This document shows, in pieces, positions 5,865 through 7,454 of a DNA stretch of 7,454 nt. The stretch is from Pelobacter sp. UBA6093 (lineage in GTDB: Bacteria; Desulfobacterota; Desulfuromonadia; Desulfuromonadales; Syntrophotaleaceae). The translations under genes were made by a program, and so were the position numbers. The notes beneath the pieces were generated by a model. It saw nothing but the letters and a program-made list of their open reading frames with translations, searched no databases and was not told where the DNA came from. How positions within the stretch are numbered: position 1 is the stretch's first letter; each line of letters starts with the position of its first letter. The stretch spans positions 287 to 7,740 of the forward strand of contig DIWZ01000022.1 in the NCBI GenBank assembly GCA_002435955.1, written 5' to 3'.

Positions 5865-5952
5865 CCGGTCGGTTTCCTGATCCGGTCGAACCATCGTAGC
5901 TGACAAGGGCCCTGGATTCAGGCTGGTCCCAATCAAACAGACAGAAACTGTC
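5865..5952 (+). other. Structured leader of the tup operon
   Basis: CCGGTCG occurs at 5865-5871 and 5882-5888. The first copy is embedded in AACCG/CGGTT (5863-5874). A perfect GACAG/CTGTC hairpin with an AAA loop (5940-5952) lies 9 bp before the Shine-Dalgarno. These could be minor RNA structures or binding sites. I do not recognise a molybdenum/tungsten cofactor riboswitch. Confidence 0.25.
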
Positions 5953-5973
5953 ACGTAATATGGAGTATTAATT

Positions 5974-6660
5974 GTGGGCTTTTTGTTAGAGTCAATAAAA
6001 TCCGCCTTTGAGTTGATCCTGGCGTTCGACCCTGAAGTTTACATAACGATTTGGACTTCCCTGTACGTGTCCGCCATCGCCATCATCTTTGCCACCCTGG
6101 CCGGCGTTCCGGCTGGCCTTGCCATCGGAATCGGGCGGTTTCCGGGCCGCCGAATGGTAATCACCCTGCTCAACACCCTCATGGCCTTGCCGACGGTGGT
6201 AATCGGCCTGGTGGTGTACGGTTTTTTGAGCCGCATGGGACCTTTGGGGGAGTTCGGAGTGCTGTTCACCCCCACCGCCATGGTTGTCGGTCAAATCATC
6301 CTGGCTGCACCGATTATCGCCAACTACACCCTCGGCGCGCTGAGCGCTTCAGACAGCCGCATCATGCCAACCGCCCTGACCCTTGGCGCCAGTACCACCC
6401 ATGGGGCGATTCTGCTGCTGCAGGAAATCCGTTTCGGTGTCATGGCGGCCATAATCGCCGGATTTGGACGGATTATTGCTGAAGTCGGCGTGGCCATGAT
6501 GCTGGGCGGCAACATCCGCGGCTATACCCGCACAATGACCACCGCCATCGCCCTGGAAACCAGCAAGGGGGAGTTCGCCTTCGGCCTGGCTCTTGGCATC
6601 TTTCTGATGGGGGTCGCCCTGCTTATCAATTTGTTTTTGAACCTTTTGCAACAGAGGTAA
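5974..6660 (+). CDS. tupB: Tungstate-type ABC transporter permease
   Basis: This 228-residue inner-membrane protein is the channel subunit of an oxyanion importer. About five hydrophobic helices can be seen, near residues 23-50, 61-84, 100-120, 155-178 and 201-226. The cytoplasmic coupling loop typical of binding-protein-dependent permeases lies around 133-153 (LTLGASTTHG...LLQEIR). The following IIAEVGVAMMLGGNIRGYTRTMTTAIALET (168-195, quoted in part here) is characteristic of the TupB/ModB-like tungstate branch. It starts with GTG; GGAG at 5962-5965 is 8 nt upstream. The ATPase gene follows after 3 bp, so the two are surely cotranscribed. The periplasmic binding protein (TupA), which decides tungstate versus molybdate specificity, is not in the window, so the substrate remains a likely rather than proven call. 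Confidence 0.85.
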   Translation: MGFLLESIKSAFELILAFDPEVYITIWTSLYVSAIAIIFATLAGVPAGLAIGIGRFPGRRMVITLLNTLMALPTVVIGLVVYGFLSRMGPLGEFGVLFTPTAMVVGQIILAAPIIANYTLGALSASDSRIMPTALTLGASTTHGAILLLQEIRFGVMAAIIAGFGRIIAEVGVAMMLGGNIRGYTRTMTTAIALETSKGEFAFGLALGIFLMGVALLINLFLNLLQQR

Positions 6661-6663
6661 AAA

Positions 6664-7323
6664 GTGAAGCCTATCCTATCGCTGCGTTCCATCGAAATGC
6701 GTTACAACAGCCAAACGGCTTTGCAACTCGAGGAACTCGACTTTATGCCGCAACACATCTATTCCCTGGTCGGGGCCAACGGTTGCGGCAAAAGCACCCT
6801 GCTGCAAATCATCTCCCTGCTGCTCAAACCGACTTCCGGCAAAATTTTCATCGAGGACGAGCAGGTTTTCTGGAAAAAGCAGACCCTGCAGCGCCTGCGT
6901 CAACATGTTACCCTGGTCCATCAGGCGCCCTATATGTTCAACCGTTCGGTGCATCACAATATCGCCTACGGCCTCAAGGTGCGCGGGGTGCACGCCAAGG
7001 AACAGCAACGCTTGATTCACGATACTCTGGAACTGGTGGGATTGAGCGGGTTTGATCGACGCAATGCCCGTGAGTTGTCCGGTGGTGAGCAGCAGCGGGT
7101 GGCCATCGCTCGAGCCCTGGTACTGCATCCGCGGCTGCTGCTGCTCGACGAACCGACCTCAAACATGGACCGGGGCAGCATTGAGGCCTTTGACCGGCTG
7201 ATGCCGACCCTGATCGAACAGGGCATGACCATTATTCAGGCCACCCACGCCCCCGACCAGGCCCAACGGCAGTACAGTACCATCATTCGCATGGAGGATG
7301 GGCGATTGGCGCAGGCAGTTTAA
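6664..7323 (+). CDS. tupC: Tungstate-type ABC transporter ATPase
   Basis: This 219-residue nucleotide-binding subunit drives the importer from the cytoplasmic face. All catalytic elements are intact: Walker A GANGCGKST (37-45), Q-loop Gln87, signature LSGGEQQ (138-144), Walker B LLLLDEP (158-164, Asp162 and catalytic Glu163) and switch His195. It is shorter than MalK or ModC (about 350 residues) because it has no C-terminal regulatory (TOBE) domain, as is usual for TupC-like proteins. It starts with GTG, with GAGG at 6654-6657 inside the last codons of tupB, and ends with tandem stops TAA TAG. Specificity is inferred from the adjacent permease. Confidence 0.85.
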   Translation: MKPILSLRSIEMRYNSQTALQLEELDFMPQHIYSLVGANGCGKSTLLQIISLLLKPTSGKIFIEDEQVFWKKQTLQRLRQHVTLVHQAPYMFNRSVHHNIAYGLKVRGVHAKEQQRLIHDTLELVGLSGFDRRNARELSGGEQQRVAIARALVLHPRLLLLDEPTSNMDRGSIEAFDRLMPTLIEQGMTIIQATHAPDQAQRQYSTIIRMEDGRLAQAV

Positions 7324-7337
7324 TAGTGATGTTACCT

Positions 7338-7368
7338 CATGGGTCCTATAGGGCATATAGGACCCATG
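7338..7368 (+). terminator. Perfect 13-bp palindrome after tupC
   Basis: CATGGGTCCTATA (7338-7350) and TATAGGACCCATG (7356-7368) are exact reverse complements around a GGGCA loop, 14 bp past the tupC stop. No T-run follows on either strand, so it may be a terminator-like 3' stabilising hairpin, or a dispersed palindromic repeat that happens to lie here. Confidence 0.55.
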
Positions 7369-7384
7369 ACAGTTCCTCATCCTC

Positions 7385-7437
7385 TCAGCTCCTCAGCTCC
7401 TCAGCTCCTCAGCTCCTCAGCACTCGGTACTCAGCAC
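7385..7437. repeat. Tandem TCAGCTCC array passing into 7-bp units
   Basis: Four perfect copies of TCAGCTCC run from 7385 to 7416. Three 7-bp units follow: TCAGCAC (7417-7423), TCGGTAC (7424-7430) and TCAGCAC (7431-7437). This is a short microsatellite-like intergenic array with no coding frame that I can support. The remainder to 7454 holds nothing recognisable. Confidence 0.75.
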
Positions 7438-7454
7438 TGACATCAAGACCGCGG

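Noticed and set aside
5865..5973. Molybdenum/tungsten cofactor riboswitch in the tup leader
   Set aside because: The leader is only about 110 nt, and I cannot identify the conserved core of that RNA class; the stems seen are short.
6051..6482. Alternative-frame protein within tupB
   Set aside because: It is a shadow frame rich in His, Arg and Pro inside a clear membrane permease gene.

Overview
The window reads as chromosomal DNA from an anaerobic Gram-negative bacterium. An outer-membrane beta-barrel protein with a Sec signal peptide shows an outer membrane. An oxygen-sensitive glycyl radical enzyme shows anaerobic life. The coding style (GC-rich third positions), the ATCG-rich degenerate intergenic repeat, the TCAGCTCC tandem array and a tungstate-type ABC importer fit a Desulfuromonadales/Geobacter-like (former deltaproteobacterial) host. 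That placement is an inference from style, not a proof.

Layout. Minus strand, from right to left: an ADP-ribosylglycohydrolase (4902-5681), a 777-bp AT-rich regulatory gap, a choline trimethylamine-lyase (CutC-type glycyl radical enzyme, 1692-4118), a 224-bp gap full of hairpins, and a 463-residue outer-membrane porin (76-1467). Plus strand, divergent from the ADP-ribosylglycohydrolase: an ABC permease and ATPase pair of the tungstate/molybdate (Tup/Mod) type (5974-6660 and 6664-7323). These are followed by a perfect 13-bp-arm palindrome and a short tandem repeat at the right edge.

How the parts may work together. CutC cleaves choline to trimethylamine and acetaldehyde, and the downstream acidic porin could admit the cationic substrate. 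Acetaldehyde is a typical substrate of tungsten aldehyde oxidoreductases, so a nearby tungstate importer would make sense, but this link is speculative. CutC keeps all the choline-pocket and radical residues I can map. It lacks most of the N-terminal extension that targets known CutC proteins to microcompartments. No activase (CutD), shell protein or aldehyde/alcohol dehydrogenase gene lies in the window.

The most striking non-coding signal is upstream of cutC. Two pairs of TGTTCG-type motifs, each pair spaced about two helical turns, lie some 390 bp apart and share a perfect 13-mer. They resemble half-sites of DeoR/GlpR-family regulators and suggest paired operators, possibly with looping. 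The tup promoter region carries a ModE-like half-site overlapping a plausible -10 box, next to a long interrupted palindrome.
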